A DNA stretch of 64,000 nucleotides from an uncultured Kordiimonas sp. (GTDB taxonomy: Bacteria; Pseudomonadota; Alphaproteobacteria; Sphingomonadales; Kordiimonadaceae), in the NCBI GenBank assembly GCA_947500295.1, contig CANMRM010000005.1, positions 248,001-312,000 on the forward strand, written 5' to 3'. Below are positions 1-9,047 of this stretch, piece by piece. Every line of letters begins with the position of its first letter. Position 1 is the stretch's first letter. Both the position numbers and the translations under genes were made by a program. Below the pieces are notes generated by a model, which worked only from the letters and a program-made list of their open reading frames with translations, had not been told where the DNA came from and searched no databases.

Positions 1-503
1 CGGTTGTGATCCTGTTTTCGATCCCACTGGGTATTTCGGGTGCCATCTTCGGTCATATGCTTCTGGGGTTTGACCTGTCGTTTGTCTCAATGTTTGGTGT
101 CGTTGCGCTTTCAGGGGTGGTGGTGAACTCATCTGTCGTGCTTGTCGACCGGTTCAACATCGAGTATAGCGCGCCCGGTGTGTCCGCCATGGATGCCGTG
201 GTGAAGGCAACCATCCGCCGGTTCAGGCCCATAACGCTGACCACTATCACGACGGCGCTCGGGCTTTTGCCCATTATGTCGGAAACCAGTCCTCAGGCGC
301 AGTTCCTGATTCCGATGGCCGTCAGCCTTGCCACTGGTCTGGTGTTTTCGAGCCTGATGATGATGTTTGTGCTACCGGCGCTGGTGCTGGTTGTGGAAGA
401 CCTTCGAAACCTGGTGCCCGGCCACGAGCATGAAGCGCTGGAGGATGAAGAAACACCTGATGAGCCTAAACAATCGGAACTGACGCTGAAGGCGGGGGAA
501 TAG
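1..503 (+). CDS. RND efflux transporter permease, C-terminal end (partial)
   Basis: The reading frame is already open at the window edge (frame beginning at base 3) and ends at TAG 501-503, so only about 166 C-terminal residues are visible. The sequence is the last transmembrane block of an inner-membrane RND pump: hydrophobic helices around ILFSIPLGISGAIFG and VSMFGVVALSGVVVNSSVV, then the cytosolic loop with RRFRPITLTTITTALGLLP, which is typical of AcrB/MexB-like permeases, then two more helices and a charged tail. RND pumps use the proton gradient to expel drugs, metals or lipids with a periplasmic adaptor and outer-membrane channel. Substrate cannot be told from this fragment. The partner genes must lie upstream of the window. 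Family confidence is high, substrate unknown. Confidence 0.9.
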   Translation, partial: VVILFSIPLGISGAIFGHMLLGFDLSFVSMFGVVALSGVVVNSSVVLVDRFNIEYSAPGVSAMDAVVKATIRRFRPITLTTITTALGLLPIMSETSPQAQFLIPMAVSLATGLVFSSLMMMFVLPALVLVVEDLRNLVPGHEHEALEDEETPDEPKQSELTLKAGE

Positions 504-516
504 CTCGAACACCGCC

Positions 517-900
517 CTATTTACCGGGCCAGCCCGCCTGGATGGTCAGATAGTCAATCGGGTCAAAACCGTTGCGCTCCAGCCAGCTATCGCTTGGGCC
601 ATGCCACCTGTGTTCCTTCCAGTTCACGCGCCCGGACTTTGAAAATGCGACACCTTCCTCTTTCAGGCGGGACATTTGGCGCACCGCTCCTTCACGGTCG
701 CTGACTTTCCCCTGCGAGTTGATCACCCGTTGCCAGGGAATACCCTTTCCAGCAGGTGTTGCCGCCATGGCAAAACCAACAATGCGCGCCGTTGCACCCG
801 GGATCAGGCTGGCAACCATGCCGTAGCTTGCAACCTGCCCCGGCGGAATTTCCCTGACGAGTTCATAAATCGCTGGAAAGCTTTTGTATTGGCGTGTCAT
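517..900 (-). CDS. Alkyltransferase-like protein (ATL, MGMT fold without the acceptor cysteine)
   Basis: A 127-residue protein from the ATG at 900. It has the DNA-binding domain of O6-alkylguanine transferases: the helix-turn-helix with GQVASYGMVA, the ATARIVGFAM stretch and the active-site loop. In true MGMT the loop reads PCHR; here it is PWQRV (residues 55-59), with tryptophan in place of the alkyl-accepting cysteine. This is the hallmark of ATL proteins, which bind O6-alkylguanine, flip it out and hand the lesion to nucleotide excision repair rather than repairing it directly. A GTG at 963 would add 21 residues, but that stretch translates a strong hairpin and does not resemble the family, so ATG 900 is preferred. 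An extra C-terminal tail of about 30 residues follows the ATL core. Confidence 0.87.
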   Translation of the reverse strand: MTRQYKSFPAIYELVREIPPGQVASYGMVASLIPGATARIVGFAMAATPAGKGIPWQRVINSQGKVSDREGAVRQMSRLKEEGVAFSKSGRVNWKEHRWHGPSDSWLERNGFDPIDYLTIQAGWPGK

Positions 901-923
901 GGCGTCGCTTGTGCCAGACGAGG

Positions 924-954
924 AAGGCAAAAGGCAAGACCTGCCTTTTGCCTT
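924..954 (-). terminator. Perfect 13-bp hairpin downstream of the PAS receptor gene
   Basis: Arms 924-936 and 942-954 are perfectly complementary, with a 5-base loop. The hairpin lies 30 bases past the stop of the receptor gene and 24 bases before the ATL start, both on the minus strand. There is no clean U-tract beyond it, although the 3' arm itself is T-rich. It could end receptor transcripts or act as a 5' leader structure for the ATL gene. Confidence 0.55.
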
Positions 955-984
955 TATGCTCACACTTGGGTGAACGGCTTCATG

Positions 985-3081
985 CTAGTTCATGTCGGCT
1001 TCGAGTGCCTCGATCTGCATGCGCGTATCTTCAATCAGGCTGGCGATTTCCGCCGCTGAGTCTGATGATCCGGTTGCCAGGTTGCGCACTTCACTTGCGA
1101 CCACGGCAAAGCCGCGGCCCGCATCACCCGCGCGCGCCGCCTCAATCGTCGCATTCAGGGACAGCAGATTGGTCTGGCGGGCGATGCCTTCAATGGAATT
1201 TGCCGTACCGCTGATACGGTCCAGTACATTGCGCATGAGATTGCTGGTTTCTTCAATGGCGGTGCGGCGTTCGGTTACGTCATTGCCATACAGCACGATG
1301 GAAGAAAGGCGGCCCTGGTAATCCGTAATGGCCTGCAGGCTGCCGGACAAATACAACTTTTTGCCGCCCGCGCCTTCAAGGGTGATCTCACGTGAGAGAA
1401 ATTCTCCCTCTTTCAGCGCCTTGGCATCCTGTTCGCTCACGGTTTTCGTCAGGTTTGGACTGTCAACGCCATACTCTGACAGAAGGTCAAAGCCAATATT
1501 GTTGGCCTTTGAAAAGGCACCATATTCGTCCCACTCAAACACGACATTCGAGCGCTCGATACCATCAATCCGGGCGGTAAACTCAAGCGCAGCAACCTTG
1601 GTATTGGTAATGTTGGCCTGAACTGAAATAAAGCGTTCCAGCTTGCCGTCTGCGCCAAAAATCGGATTGATCGACAGGGAAATCCAATAGGGTTCCCCTT
1701 CCTTGCTATAGTTCAGTATTTCTTCATAGAAAGGTTCACGCGCCTGCAGCTTTTCCCGAATGCGGGCAACAGCCCCATGATCGGTGAGTTTGCCCTGCAG
1801 CACGTCCCCAGGTTTGCGGCCCTTTACCTCGTCAAAGGTGAAGCCGGTCATCCGCTCAAAGCCCGGGTTGGTGTATTCAATTAGACCCTTGGCGTCTGTG
1901 ATGATAACGGAGTTGTCGGTTTCGTCTGCCACCAGAGACAACATCTGGAAACGCGCCCGGTTTTCAACATCCGCTGTGACGTCCTGCACAAAAGCGGTGT
2001 AAATTGTAGCGTCGTCGAGCTTCACGCGTGCCAGGGACAATTTGCCCCAGAGAATGTTGCCATCCTTGCGGTGCACCTCCACTTCGCGACTGGTGCCAAC
2101 GATTTTATCCTGTCCGGTCTCGCGGTTGGCATTCACATAACCGTCGTGAGCGCTCTGGATCACGGACGGGACAAGCATTTTTACGTTCCGGCCCACAACC
2201 TCTTCACGCGTGTAGCCCCACAGCTGTTCAGCTGCGGCATTGAAGAAAGTGACATTGTTGTGTTCATCAATGGTGACAACGGCATCAAGTGCCTGCTCCA
2301 GCGTCTGATTGACGATCTCCTGGGCACGGCGCTGCTGAGTGATGTCCTTTACAAAAGCCGTGTAGATAATCTCATCACCGATTTCGACCTTTGACAGCGA
2401 GAGATTGGCCCAGATGCGGGAGCCATCTTTGCGCTCCACTTCCACATCCCGGCTCATGCCAACAATTTTGTCCTGACCGGTCGTACGATTGGCATTCACA
2501 TAATTGTCGTGGTTGGTGCGGAATTCATGCGGTACCAGCATCTTCACGTTTTGGCCAACTACCTCGTCACGATGGTAGCCCCACAGTTTTTCTGCCGCCG
2601 CGTTATAGAAGGTAACATTGTTGTTCTGGTCGATGGTAACAACCGCATCCAGCGCTTGCTCGAGGGTCTGGTTGACGATTTCCTGCGCCCTGCGCTGCTC
2701 GGTAATATCTTTGACAAACGCCGTGTAGGTGATTTTATCGCCAATCGCCACTTTGGAAAGCGAAAGGTTTGCCCAGATCCGACTGCCATCCTTACGTTGT
2801 ACTTCAACGTCTCTACTTGTGCCGACAATCTTGTCCTGACCGGTCGTACGATTGGCGTTCACATAGTTGTCGTGGTTGGTGCGAAACTCCGTCGGAACCA
2901 GCATCTTGACGTTTTCGCCAATCACTTCATCGCGGGTATAGCCCCACAGGTTTTCCGCCGCAGCATTGTAAAATGTAACACAATTGTTTTCGTCGATCGT
3001 GACAACTGCATCAATCGCCTGTTCCAGAATTTGTTCAAGCGAGCTGCTATTGTCCTGACTTTTGATATCTCCGTCGCGCAT
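985..3081 (-). CDS. Soluble multi-PAS chemoreceptor-like protein (five PAS domains and MCP tip)
   Basis: A 698-residue protein without any membrane segment. Residues 18-138, 139-259 and about 260-375 are three tandem PAS units of 121 residues, nearly the same (each carries a TID-NVTF-NAAAE-LWGY pattern and ends in FVKDIT or FVQDVT). A fourth PAS (about 385-505, [10 protein letters not shown] and YSKEGEPYW) and a weaker fifth (about 510-605) follow. The last 80 residues hold the methyl-accepting signalling tip ([20 protein letters not shown], then [15 protein letters not shown]), without the long methylation helices. The PAS4 region lacks the flavin-binding cysteine of LOV domains. A cytoplasmic redox, oxygen or ligand sensor feeding a CheA/CheW array or another partner is likely. 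The ATG at 3081 follows a TAGGGAAT ribosome site. No che genes are in the window. Confidence 0.85.
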   Translation of the reverse strand: MRDGDIKSQDNSSSLEQILEQAIDAVVTIDENNCVTFYNAAAENLWGYTRDEVIGENVKMLVPTEFRTNHDNYVNANRTTGQDKIVGTSRDVEVQRKDGSRIWANLSLSKVAIGDKITYTAFVKDITEQRRAQEIVNQTLEQALDAVVTIDQNNNVTFYNAAAEKLWGYHRDEVVGQNVKMLVPHEFRTNHDNYVNANRTTGQDKIVGMSRDVEVERKDGSRIWANLSLSKVEIGDEIIYTAFVKDITQQRRAQEIVNQTLEQALDAVVTIDEHNNVTFFNAAAEQLWGYTREEVVGRNVKMLVPSVIQSAHDGYVNANRETGQDKIVGTSREVEVHRKDGNILWGKLSLARVKLDDATIYTAFVQDVTADVENRARFQMLSLVADETDNSVIITDAKGLIEYTNPGFERMTGFTFDEVKGRKPGDVLQGKLTDHGAVARIREKLQAREPFYEEILNYSKEGEPYWISLSINPIFGADGKLERFISVQANITNTKVAALEFTARIDGIERSNVVFEWDEYGAFSKANNIGFDLLSEYGVDSPNLTKTVSEQDAKALKEGEFLSREITLEGAGGKKLYLSGSLQAITDYQGRLSSIVLYGNDVTERRTAIEETSNLMRNVLDRISGTANSIEGIARQTNLLSLNATIEAARAGDAGRGFAVVASEVRNLATGSSDSAAEIASLIEDTRMQIEALEADMN

Positions 3082-3386
3082 GATTCCCTAGCCTCATCGC
3101 GACCCCCAATAATGTTATTTTTCTACCGCGAAAAGGTAACGAAACTATTAAGAACAAAGGCTTTTTCGCTATATGAAATTCTCGCCTTATTAGAGTTTTT
3201 CCCCTTATTGGTGCATAGGGCCGTAGCAGCTCGAGTGTTCAACAGACGAATTACAATTGAAAACGACAAGTGTTCAATGCAGCCAATATTTTGCACCATC
3301 TGAAGTACCCGGCAATTATTTGCGGTAACGCACATCGGTCGGCAGCGTATCAGTTGGGCTGCCTTGAGCACCGCAGTCTAAGGTTG
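3082..3386. other. Intergenic stretch between receptor and FkbM genes
   Basis: 305 bases, AT-rich close to the receptor start, presumably holding the receptor promoter on the minus strand. An 82-codon minus-strand frame at 3123-3371 has no recognisable product and no clear ribosome site, so it was not called. No terminator or repeat stands out. Confidence 0.4.
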
Positions 3387-4085
3387 TCAGGGACCAAGCA
3401 ACCCGTCCCGGTACAGAGCAACCACACTTCCATTGCTGTTGTGCAAATCGATCGAAAAACCATTGAGAACCAGATGCCGAATCATGTCATCGGTTTTTTG
3501 TCGGCCGGCAATTCCGTAATGGATTTCCATAATAATTTTCTCGATGGAATCGAGCGCAGCTTGCATCAGCAGGTCGGTTTCTGCGCCCTCAATGTCTATC
3601 AGCAGAGTGTTGGCCGAATGCTGAGCAATGGTTTGCTCAAGCGCCAAGGTTGGGACAGCAATCGTTTCGATGGTGCCTTCCCGTGCAAGCAAAGAAGAGC
3701 CCCAGAAATTTTTGTGAATATGAAAGTCAATTGTATCGCCGCTTATCATGGATTGCGGGAGCAGCGCGACTTGCTGCGCTTCAATTTCGAGCCCGTTTCG
3801 GGAAAAGTTGAATCCCGACCATTCAATCAAATAAGGGTTTAGTTCGTAGGGAAAGACATTTTTGCTGCCAACAATCTTTGCGACGGCCATTGTCGTTAAC
3901 CCAATTCCGGATCCAAGTTCAATCACTCTGTCAGAAGGACTGACAAATGTGTCGATCAGTCGGATTTCCCCACCCTCATACCAGCCCTTGAGGATGGCCC
4001 TCAGTATTGGAAGCGGCAGTGCATTTCGATCAAGACCAATCTCGAAGCCATGCAGTTTGACGATGTCCTGGCTTTTGAAATGCAT
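3387..4085 (-). CDS. FkbM-family SAM-dependent methyltransferase
   Basis: A 232-residue protein with the class I methyltransferase fold. The SAM-binding glycine loop is VIELGSGIG (about residues 53-61), followed by an acidic residue region (YELNP) and the FkbM hallmark LLIDIEGAE (about 162-170). FkbM enzymes methylate hydroxyl groups on sugars, polyketides or lipids; the substrate here is unknown. The ATG (4085-4083) overlaps the TGA of the serine dehydratase gene by one base (TGATG), so translation is probably coupled and the pair forms an operon. No biosynthetic cluster surrounds it, which leaves its job open. It is terminal in the operon; no obvious terminator was found after it. Confidence 0.82.
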   Translation of the reverse strand: MHFKSQDIVKLHGFEIGLDRNALPLPILRAILKGWYEGGEIRLIDTFVSPSDRVIELGSGIGLTTMAVAKIVGSKNVFPYELNPYLIEWSGFNFSRNGLEIEAQQVALLPQSMISGDTIDFHIHKNFWGSSLLAREGTIETIAVPTLALEQTIAQHSANTLLIDIEGAETDLLMQAALDSIEKIIMEIHYGIAGRQKTDDMIRHLVLNGFSIDLHNSNGSVVALYRDGLLGP

Positions 4086-5479
4086 CAGCAGTCAACCACT
4101 GTCGCCGCGATCGGAACAGTAATTGCCAATCCACCCTGAGCCGTTTCTTTGTATTGAGTTTTCATATCGCGACCTGTAATCCGCATGGTTCGAATGACTT
4201 TGTCGAGCGACACAAAATGGTTGCCGTCCCCTCGAAGTGCAAGGCGTGCCGCATTGATTGCTTTCACAGCTGCCATCGCGTTCCGTTCGATACAGGGCAC
4301 TTGGACGAGACCACCAACCGGGTCGCAGGTCAGCCCAAGATTATGCTCCATACCAATTTCAGCTGCATTTTCCACCTGCTCAGGCGTACCACCCAGTACT
4401 TCTGTCAACCCAGCAGCAGCCATTGAACAAGCACTGCCCACTTCACCCTGGCACCCAACCTCGGCCCCCGAAATGGAGGCATTCATTTTAAACAGCAGTC
4501 CAACTGCACCGGCCGTTAGCAAAAACCGCACAATTCCATCATCGTCCGCACCTGGAACAAAGCGCGCATAGTAATGCAGCACTGCTGGAACAATGCCGGC
4601 AGCGCCGTTTGTTGGTGCGGTCACGACCCTGCCGCCTACAGCATTTTCTTCGTTGACGGCGAGGGCATAGAGATTGACCCAATCCATAATTGTCAGCGGA
4701 TCTGTCAGCGCACTTTCAGGGCGAGAAGAGAGTTGTTGATGGAGGCTGTGTGCACGCCGACCGATCTTCAGGCCCGGCATGTCGCCACCTCGTTCACACC
4801 CCCGCTTTACGCACTCTTCCATAACAGACCAGATTTCCAGAAGTTCGGCACGCACCTGATCCCCGCTCCTGAGCACGCACTCGTTGGCAAGGGTGACATC
4901 GCTGATCGACTTACCCGATGCTCTGCAGTGTTCCAGCAATTCGTCGCCACTGTTGAACGGGAAAGGCTGATCCACTTTCACTTCATCAAAGTGATCGGCT
5001 TCGGCTTCGCTTTCGTGCACGATAAAACCGCCGCCGATGGAATAGTAGATTGCGCGGGCGCGCTCACTGCCCTGGTTGCAATAAGCCCAAAACTCCATGC
5101 CATTGGGATGGAAATCAAGCTGCTCTCTTGGCAGCAACTGCAAATCCGACTCTTCGTCAAAAGTCACGGTGTGCTGACCAAGCAATTTGATTTGCTTTTC
5201 GTCGCGCACACGTTGAACCATCTCACCAATGGCTTCAACATTCACATCGCGAGGTGTTTCGCCCATCAACCCAAGAATGACAGCTGTATCAGACCCGTGT
5301 CCGCGCCCTGTAGCTCCAAGCGACCCATAAAGCTTTACAGCAATACGGGAAATATCCGGAAGGCAGCCTGTGTCCTTCAGCCCCTCGACAAACTCGGCCG
5401 CTGCTTTCATCGGCCCAACGGTATGGGAGCTCGAAGGCCCAATGCCGATATTAAAAAGGTCAAGCACGCTTAATGTCAT
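4085..5479 (-). CDS. sdaA: L-serine ammonia-lyase, iron-sulfur dependent
   Basis: A 464-residue single-chain L-serine dehydratase that converts L-serine to pyruvate and ammonia in the cytosol. The N-terminal beta domain carries the [13 protein letters not shown] motif near residue 12, diagnostic of the family. The C-terminal catalytic domain has the cysteines expected to bind the 4Fe-4S cluster: [16 protein letters not shown] and [12 protein letters not shown]. Length matches the E. coli SdaA/SdaB type (about 455). Start ATG 5479. It is first in a two-gene operon with the FkbM methyltransferase. Which E. coli paralogue is the orthologue cannot be told from the sequence; the generic symbol is used. 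Confidence 0.95.
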   Translation of the reverse strand: MTLSVLDLFNIGIGPSSSHTVGPMKAAAEFVEGLKDTGCLPDISRIAVKLYGSLGATGRGHGSDTAVILGLMGETPRDVNVEAIGEMVQRVRDEKQIKLLGQHTVTFDEESDLQLLPREQLDFHPNGMEFWAYCNQGSERARAIYYSIGGGFIVHESEAEADHFDEVKVDQPFPFNSGDELLEHCRASGKSISDVTLANECVLRSGDQVRAELLEIWSVMEECVKRGCERGGDMPGLKIGRRAHSLHQQLSSRPESALTDPLTIMDWVNLYALAVNEENAVGGRVVTAPTNGAAGIVPAVLHYYARFVPGADDDGIVRFLLTAGAVGLLFKMNASISGAEVGCQGEVGSACSMAAAGLTEVLGGTPEQVENAAEIGMEHNLGLTCDPVGGLVQVPCIERNAMAAVKAINAARLALRGDGNHFVSLDKVIRTMRITGRDMKTQYKETAQGGLAITVPIAATVVDC

Positions 5480-5576
5480 AGCGTCAGAACTCCAAAGTCA
5501 TGCGATACGGCACAGTAGAGTAAAAGTTACAAGTGAAACAATATTAATCGCGATAGGTTTTGCGCAGGCAGGCAAT

Positions 5577-5927
5577 CTACCACATCAAGGTTTGTGGGTC
5601 ATCGATCGGTTGGTCTTCCAAGGCCGCGATCACCCCTTTAATACATCGGATCAGGGTCCAGACTGTCCAGGCGACAATCACAAGCCAGCCAATCAGTACT
5701 ATGGCGAGCAATGCACCAACAAACAGCATGGCCAGGCCGATCCAGAAGGTTCGAATGAGATACTCAATATGACTGCGCCATACGCCGTCCATCGCGGGCT
5801 GCCTGTTGTGTGCAACGAAAGCGCCGGCTGCAGCGCTGACACCAGTGGCAAATCCGAGAAAGTACAGGATATATACGAGCAACACCGTTCGTCTGTTCTT
5901 GTCTAAGCTGCGCTGATCATCATGCAT
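5577..5927 (-). CDS. Small DUF4870-like membrane protein
   Basis: A 116-residue inner-membrane protein. Start ATG 5927 is chosen because the minus strand shows GGGGAGGAG seven bases before it; an upstream in-frame start at 6011 lacks this support. After a charged N terminus there are three hydrophobic segments (VLLVYILYFLGFATGVSAAAG, then RTFWIGLAMLFVGALLAIVL and WLVIVAWTVWTLIRCIKG). The ending LIRCIKGVIAALEDQPIDDP resembles the conserved C terminus of small alphaproteobacterial membrane proteins related to DUF4870. Function is unknown. It stands alone: serine dehydratase is upstream in the same direction with its own leader, and a divergent gene starts at 6144. Confidence 0.7.
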   Translation of the reverse strand: MHDDQRSLDKNRRTVLLVYILYFLGFATGVSAAAGAFVAHNRQPAMDGVWRSHIEYLIRTFWIGLAMLFVGALLAIVLIGWLVIVAWTVWTLIRCIKGVIAALEDQPIDDPQTLMW

Positions 5928-6143
5928 CTGTTTCTCCTCCCCTGAAATCATGCTGGCCACCATAAGCCAGAGAAAGGGTATTTGCCCAGTCAAACCTCCA
6001 TGATGCTTCATAGTTCATCTGCCAAACGCCGTCCGCATAGCCCAAAAAACGGTTCATGCCTCAATATCGGCGACTCCCGGCTTATACGGTCCTGCGGGTT
6101 TTCTGCTGTGGCAGGATAGGATGATCAAACAAGGAGCAGGAAA

Positions 6144-7049
6144 GTGAACCTATCAAAACTTTGTATGACAGCCTTGGTGGCGGCCAGTTTTTCAAGTGTG
6201 GCACCAGCCGCTGATGATGAAAGCGCATCGGTGCTGATCAAGGATTTCGGTTTCAGCTTCAGCCTGGCAGGCACCGAAGTCACTTATTACTCTTATCGGG
6301 GCGATGCCCTGCCCGACATCTACAAACGAAGAGGCCACGGCGCGGAGGTCAACCTGACGAACAGACCGGACACATGGGACATTGAGCCGAACTATTCGCC
6401 CGACGGGCGATACATCGTGTATACGTCAGGCGAGCACATGGCTGATCTCTCCCTCTGGGTCATGCACCAAGATGGCAGCGGTAACCGCTTGTTGTATGAT
6501 GGTCCTGATAACGAAGTCGGCGCAAAATGGTCGCCTGACGGATCAAAGATTTTGTTCACATCATTTGACCCCAACACAAACATCAGCTCGCTTTATGTGA
6601 TGGACAGCGACGGCCGCAACGCACGCCACCTGGCCGCAAACCTTTCCGGACAGGCATCGGGCGCGAGCTGGTCAGCAAACAGCGAGCGAATTCTGTTTGC
6701 CCACCGCACCGACAATGATAGCCAGCGGGACATATACCGCATACGGGCAGATGGAAGCGAACTGACACGCCTGACCAATGACACCATGAGCCAGTCAACA
6801 CCGGTCTATTCACCAGATGAAAGCAGGATAATCTTTATTGGCGGAGAAGGAGAAAACCACTCAGGGCTTTATTCCATACCGGCAGATGGACTTCATCATG
6901 GCCAGAAAGCCAAACAAGTCATCAGTTCGGAAACCGACCATATGTATTTTCTGACGTATGGGCCCGGTAGCGACACACTGGTTTATTCACAAGGCGACTG
7001 GACCAATGGCTTCAGCATGGGCCATACACCCACGCCGAAATCTGATTAA
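6144..7049 (+). CDS. Secreted TolB-like beta-propeller protein (PD40 repeats)
   Basis: A 301-residue protein starting with GTG at 6144, preceded by AAGGAGCAGG. The N terminus is a signal peptide (LCMTALVAASFSSVAPAA, cleavage likely near AAD). The rest is WD40-like PD40 repeats, each with the pattern YSPDGRYIVYTSG, WSPDGSKILFTSFD, WSANSERILFAHR or YSPDESRIIFIGG, so about five blades of a periplasmic beta-propeller as in the C-terminal domain of TolB. It lacks the N-terminal TolB domain and any catalytic domain, so it is likely a binding or scaffold protein. The same repeat type recurs in the two giant amidohydrolases near the far end of the window. The neighbour downstream is convergent. Confidence 0.78.
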   Translation: MNLSKLCMTALVAASFSSVAPAADDESASVLIKDFGFSFSLAGTEVTYYSYRGDALPDIYKRRGHGAEVNLTNRPDTWDIEPNYSPDGRYIVYTSGEHMADLSLWVMHQDGSGNRLLYDGPDNEVGAKWSPDGSKILFTSFDPNTNISSLYVMDSDGRNARHLAANLSGQASGASWSANSERILFAHRTDNDSQRDIYRIRADGSELTRLTNDTMSQSTPVYSPDESRIIFIGGEGENHSGLYSIPADGLHHGQKAKQVISSETDHMYFLTYGPGSDTLVYSQGDWTNGFSMGHTPTPKSD

Positions 7050-7056
7050 GCTATCT

Positions 7057-7395
7057 CTACAGCGACGGAGCAGGGATGGAATCCTGTTCCTTCGCCCGCA
7101 TCCAAAGGTAAAGCGGCAAAGCCAGAGAGAGGCCGACAGCCAAGGTTGCAGGGATCACGGTCCACCAGTTTGAAACGTTTTTCTGGCGCGCATCACCGTA
7201 TGACCAGACCCAGAACACAGCAGCGGACAGGAACAGGTCTGTTACGGCACCGGCAGCGGCGCCGTTCACATACATCGAGCCGACAAACCCGCCGAGCCCG
7301 GCGCCATATTCTGCGATAAAACCGCTAAAGAAATACCAGGGTGCGATTGTGCCAACAATCATCATAATCAAGTAGAACGTACGGGAGCCATTCAT
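7057..7395 (-). CDS. DUF2834-like small membrane protein
   Basis: A 112-residue protein from ATG 7395, which follows GGAGGAAGGCC. It has three hydrophobic segments (FYLIMMIVGTIAPWYFF, then a stretch around VTDLFLSAAVFWVWSY, then TVIPATLAVGLSLALPLYL). The YFFSGFIAEYGAG region and WVWSYGDARQ match my memory of DUF2834, a family of small bacterial membrane proteins without known function. It is convergent with the propeller gene (7 bases apart) and follows the ScfR-like regulator gene on the same strand with a 45-base gap, so it may share its transcript. Confidence 0.68.
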   Translation of the reverse strand: MNGSRTFYLIMMIVGTIAPWYFFSGFIAEYGAGLGGFVGSMYVNGAAAGAVTDLFLSAAVFWVWSYGDARQKNVSNWWTVIPATLAVGLSLALPLYLWMRAKEQDSIPAPSL

Positions 7396-7440
7396 GGCCT
7401 TCCTCCGGTTGTTGTTTCTAACCAACCGGAGGCAACTGCC

Positions 7441-8874
7441 TTACTCCTGACTGAAGCGATAGGCTGAAATGCCGCGCGACCGCTCGTCGAGCACAAGATT
7501 GCGCGTCAGCGGCGGGTTCGCCCGCTGCGGGCACGCAGGACGTTCGCATAATCGGCAATTGGGGCCGACGGGTGTTGCGTCCAGGCTCTCTAGGTCGTGG
7601 CCCTTGGCATAAACAAGTTCCCGCGCAAACGCGATATCGCACCCAAGACCGATGGCAAGCTGCTGGTCCGGTTCTCCATACAACGCCCCAACACGCCGAA
7701 CGGTTCGTGCGATGGAAAAATAAGTGGTGCTGTCCGGCATCTGGATAATCTGGGTCATGATCCGGCCGGGTGTCGCAAACGTGTCATGCACCTGCCAAAG
7801 CGGACATGTGCCGCCAAAGCGCGAGAAATGAAATCGCCCGGCAGAAAAACGCTTCGAAATATTACCCGCCTTGTCAACGCGAATGAAAAAGAAAGGCACG
7901 CCGCGCTCTCCCGGCCTCTGCAGTGTCGTCAGGCGGTGCGAAACCTGTTCAAAGCTGGTGCGGTAGCGCCGCCCCAGGTGCTCGATGTCATATTTGAGGT
8001 CTTTGGCGTCCTTGAGAAAGCGGCCATAGGGCATCAGGAGCGCGCCAGCGAAATAGTTGGCAAGGCTGATGCGCACAAGCCGCCGTGCTTCTTCTGTCTG
8101 AAAAGCGTGACTGTCAGCGATCCGCTGGATCATCGGCTTGAACTCTAGCTGGGCCAGCTGTACAGCCAGCTGGAAAATGCGCGCACTGGCGTCCAGCATT
8201 TCACTGATCAGCAGCTGGCGGCGGTGCAGATCAAAATGCCGCAGCGTTTCGGGCATGACATCGTGCGGCATGATCCGTACCCTGATGCTGTGTTCTTCAT
8301 CCAGCCTGCCGGACAAAACCATGAAAGCATCTTCGCGCTCCAAAGCGAGCTCTGTGTGCATGCTTTCCGCTGCTTCATCCAATTCGGCGAAATAGTTTTT
8401 CCTGTCATGGATAAAATCACGCACTTCATCAACAGGGAAGACCGCATCAAGGTCGACGCCGCCGCGCTCGGCAAATTGGCTTGAAAGCTCTGTCGCGTTG
8501 GTTTTGGCCTGCTGGAATGATTTGTACAAAAGCGAAAAGGCTTCAATGGCGCGCGGCGCCGAATCAGCCATATCCTGCAGTTCCCCGCGAGAAATCCCGA
8601 GGCTTTTGAACATGGGGTCCGCCATGATTTCATTCAGGTCAGCGAAGGCCCGGGCTTCATCCGTTCCCGCAAAAGCCGCCAGTTCGACATCGTAAACCTC
8701 GGCAAGACGCAGCAGAAACTGCGCCGAAACCGGCCTTTGATTGCGCTCCACGAGATTGAGATAGCTCGTTGAAAACCCAAGCTCCGAAGACATCTGGGAC
8801 TGCGAAAGCCCCCGCTCGCGCCGCAGGCGCCGGATACGGGGCCCTGCGAATATTTTCTTTGTCACATTTTCCAT
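7441..8874 (-). CDS. ScfR/RamB-like XRE regulator of short-chain acyl and acetate metabolism
   Basis: A 477-residue regulator. Residues about 10-65 are an XRE helix-turn-helix (RRERGLSQSQMSSELGFSTSYLNLVERNQ). The middle and C-terminal parts match the IrrE-like and DUF2083 domains of RamB/ScfR proteins, with a C-terminal cysteine set CRLCERPACPQR that may bind a metal or sense redox. Known relatives repress or activate glyoxylate-shunt or propionate genes in response to acetyl- or propionyl-CoA. The gene is divergent from aceB, so control of aceBA is the natural inference. The start ATG 8874 lacks a Shine-Dalgarno sequence; instead the TTTAC repeats run up to the start codon, which suggests strong autoregulation or a leaderless transcript. 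Confidence 0.85.
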   Translation of the reverse strand: MENVTKKIFAGPRIRRLRRERGLSQSQMSSELGFSTSYLNLVERNQRPVSAQFLLRLAEVYDVELAAFAGTDEARAFADLNEIMADPMFKSLGISRGELQDMADSAPRAIEAFSLLYKSFQQAKTNATELSSQFAERGGVDLDAVFPVDEVRDFIHDRKNYFAELDEAAESMHTELALEREDAFMVLSGRLDEEHSIRVRIMPHDVMPETLRHFDLHRRQLLISEMLDASARIFQLAVQLAQLEFKPMIQRIADSHAFQTEEARRLVRISLANYFAGALLMPYGRFLKDAKDLKYDIEHLGRRYRTSFEQVSHRLTTLQRPGERGVPFFFIRVDKAGNISKRFSAGRFHFSRFGGTCPLWQVHDTFATPGRIMTQIIQMPDSTTYFSIARTVRRVGALYGEPDQQLAIGLGCDIAFARELVYAKGHDLESLDATPVGPNCRLCERPACPQRANPPLTRNLVLDERSRGISAYRFSQE

Positions 8875-8913
8875 GTTTACAATTTTTACATGTTTACTTT
8901 TTTACATTTACAT
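8873..8913. promoter_or_regulatory. Cluster of five TTTAC(A) repeats between the ScfR-like gene and aceB
   Basis: TTTAC occurs at 8876, 8885, 8893, 8901 and 8907, four times as TTTACA. On the minus strand this is TGTAAA repeated directly in front of the regulator start codon. The repeats are nearly back to back and lie in the divergent promoter region. They are a candidate multimeric operator for the XRE regulator. Confidence 0.6.
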
Positions 8914-8917
8914 ATCC

Positions 8918-8940
8918 ATACAAAAGAACACTTTTTGTAT
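8918..8940. promoter_or_regulatory. Perfect inverted repeat in the aceB upstream region
   Basis: ATACAAAA at 8918-8925 and TTTTGTAT at 8933-8940 form an 8-bp dyad around a 7-base centre. It sits 108 bases before the aceB start and just beyond the TTTAC cluster, so it may be a second operator or overlap the aceB promoter. Confidence 0.5.
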
Positions 8941-9047
8941 CAATAGTATTTTTCAAGCCGCAAGAAATATGAAATATACAAGCTCACAGCGCAACAAAGT
9001 TACAGAAATGCGCAAGAGTTCTGTTTTTGAGGGAAGAGAGAATAATT

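Noticed and set aside
1560-1940. LOV photosensor domain in the multi-PAS receptor
   Set aside because: The fourth PAS domain lacks the flavin-adduct cysteine motif.
3123-3371. 82-codon minus-strand open frame between the receptor and FkbM genes
   Set aside because: No recognisable product, no ribosome site and composition unlike a coding region.
4574-5473. 299-codon plus-strand frame opposite the serine dehydratase gene
   Set aside because: It is the antisense shadow of a clear sdaA gene and shows no family features.
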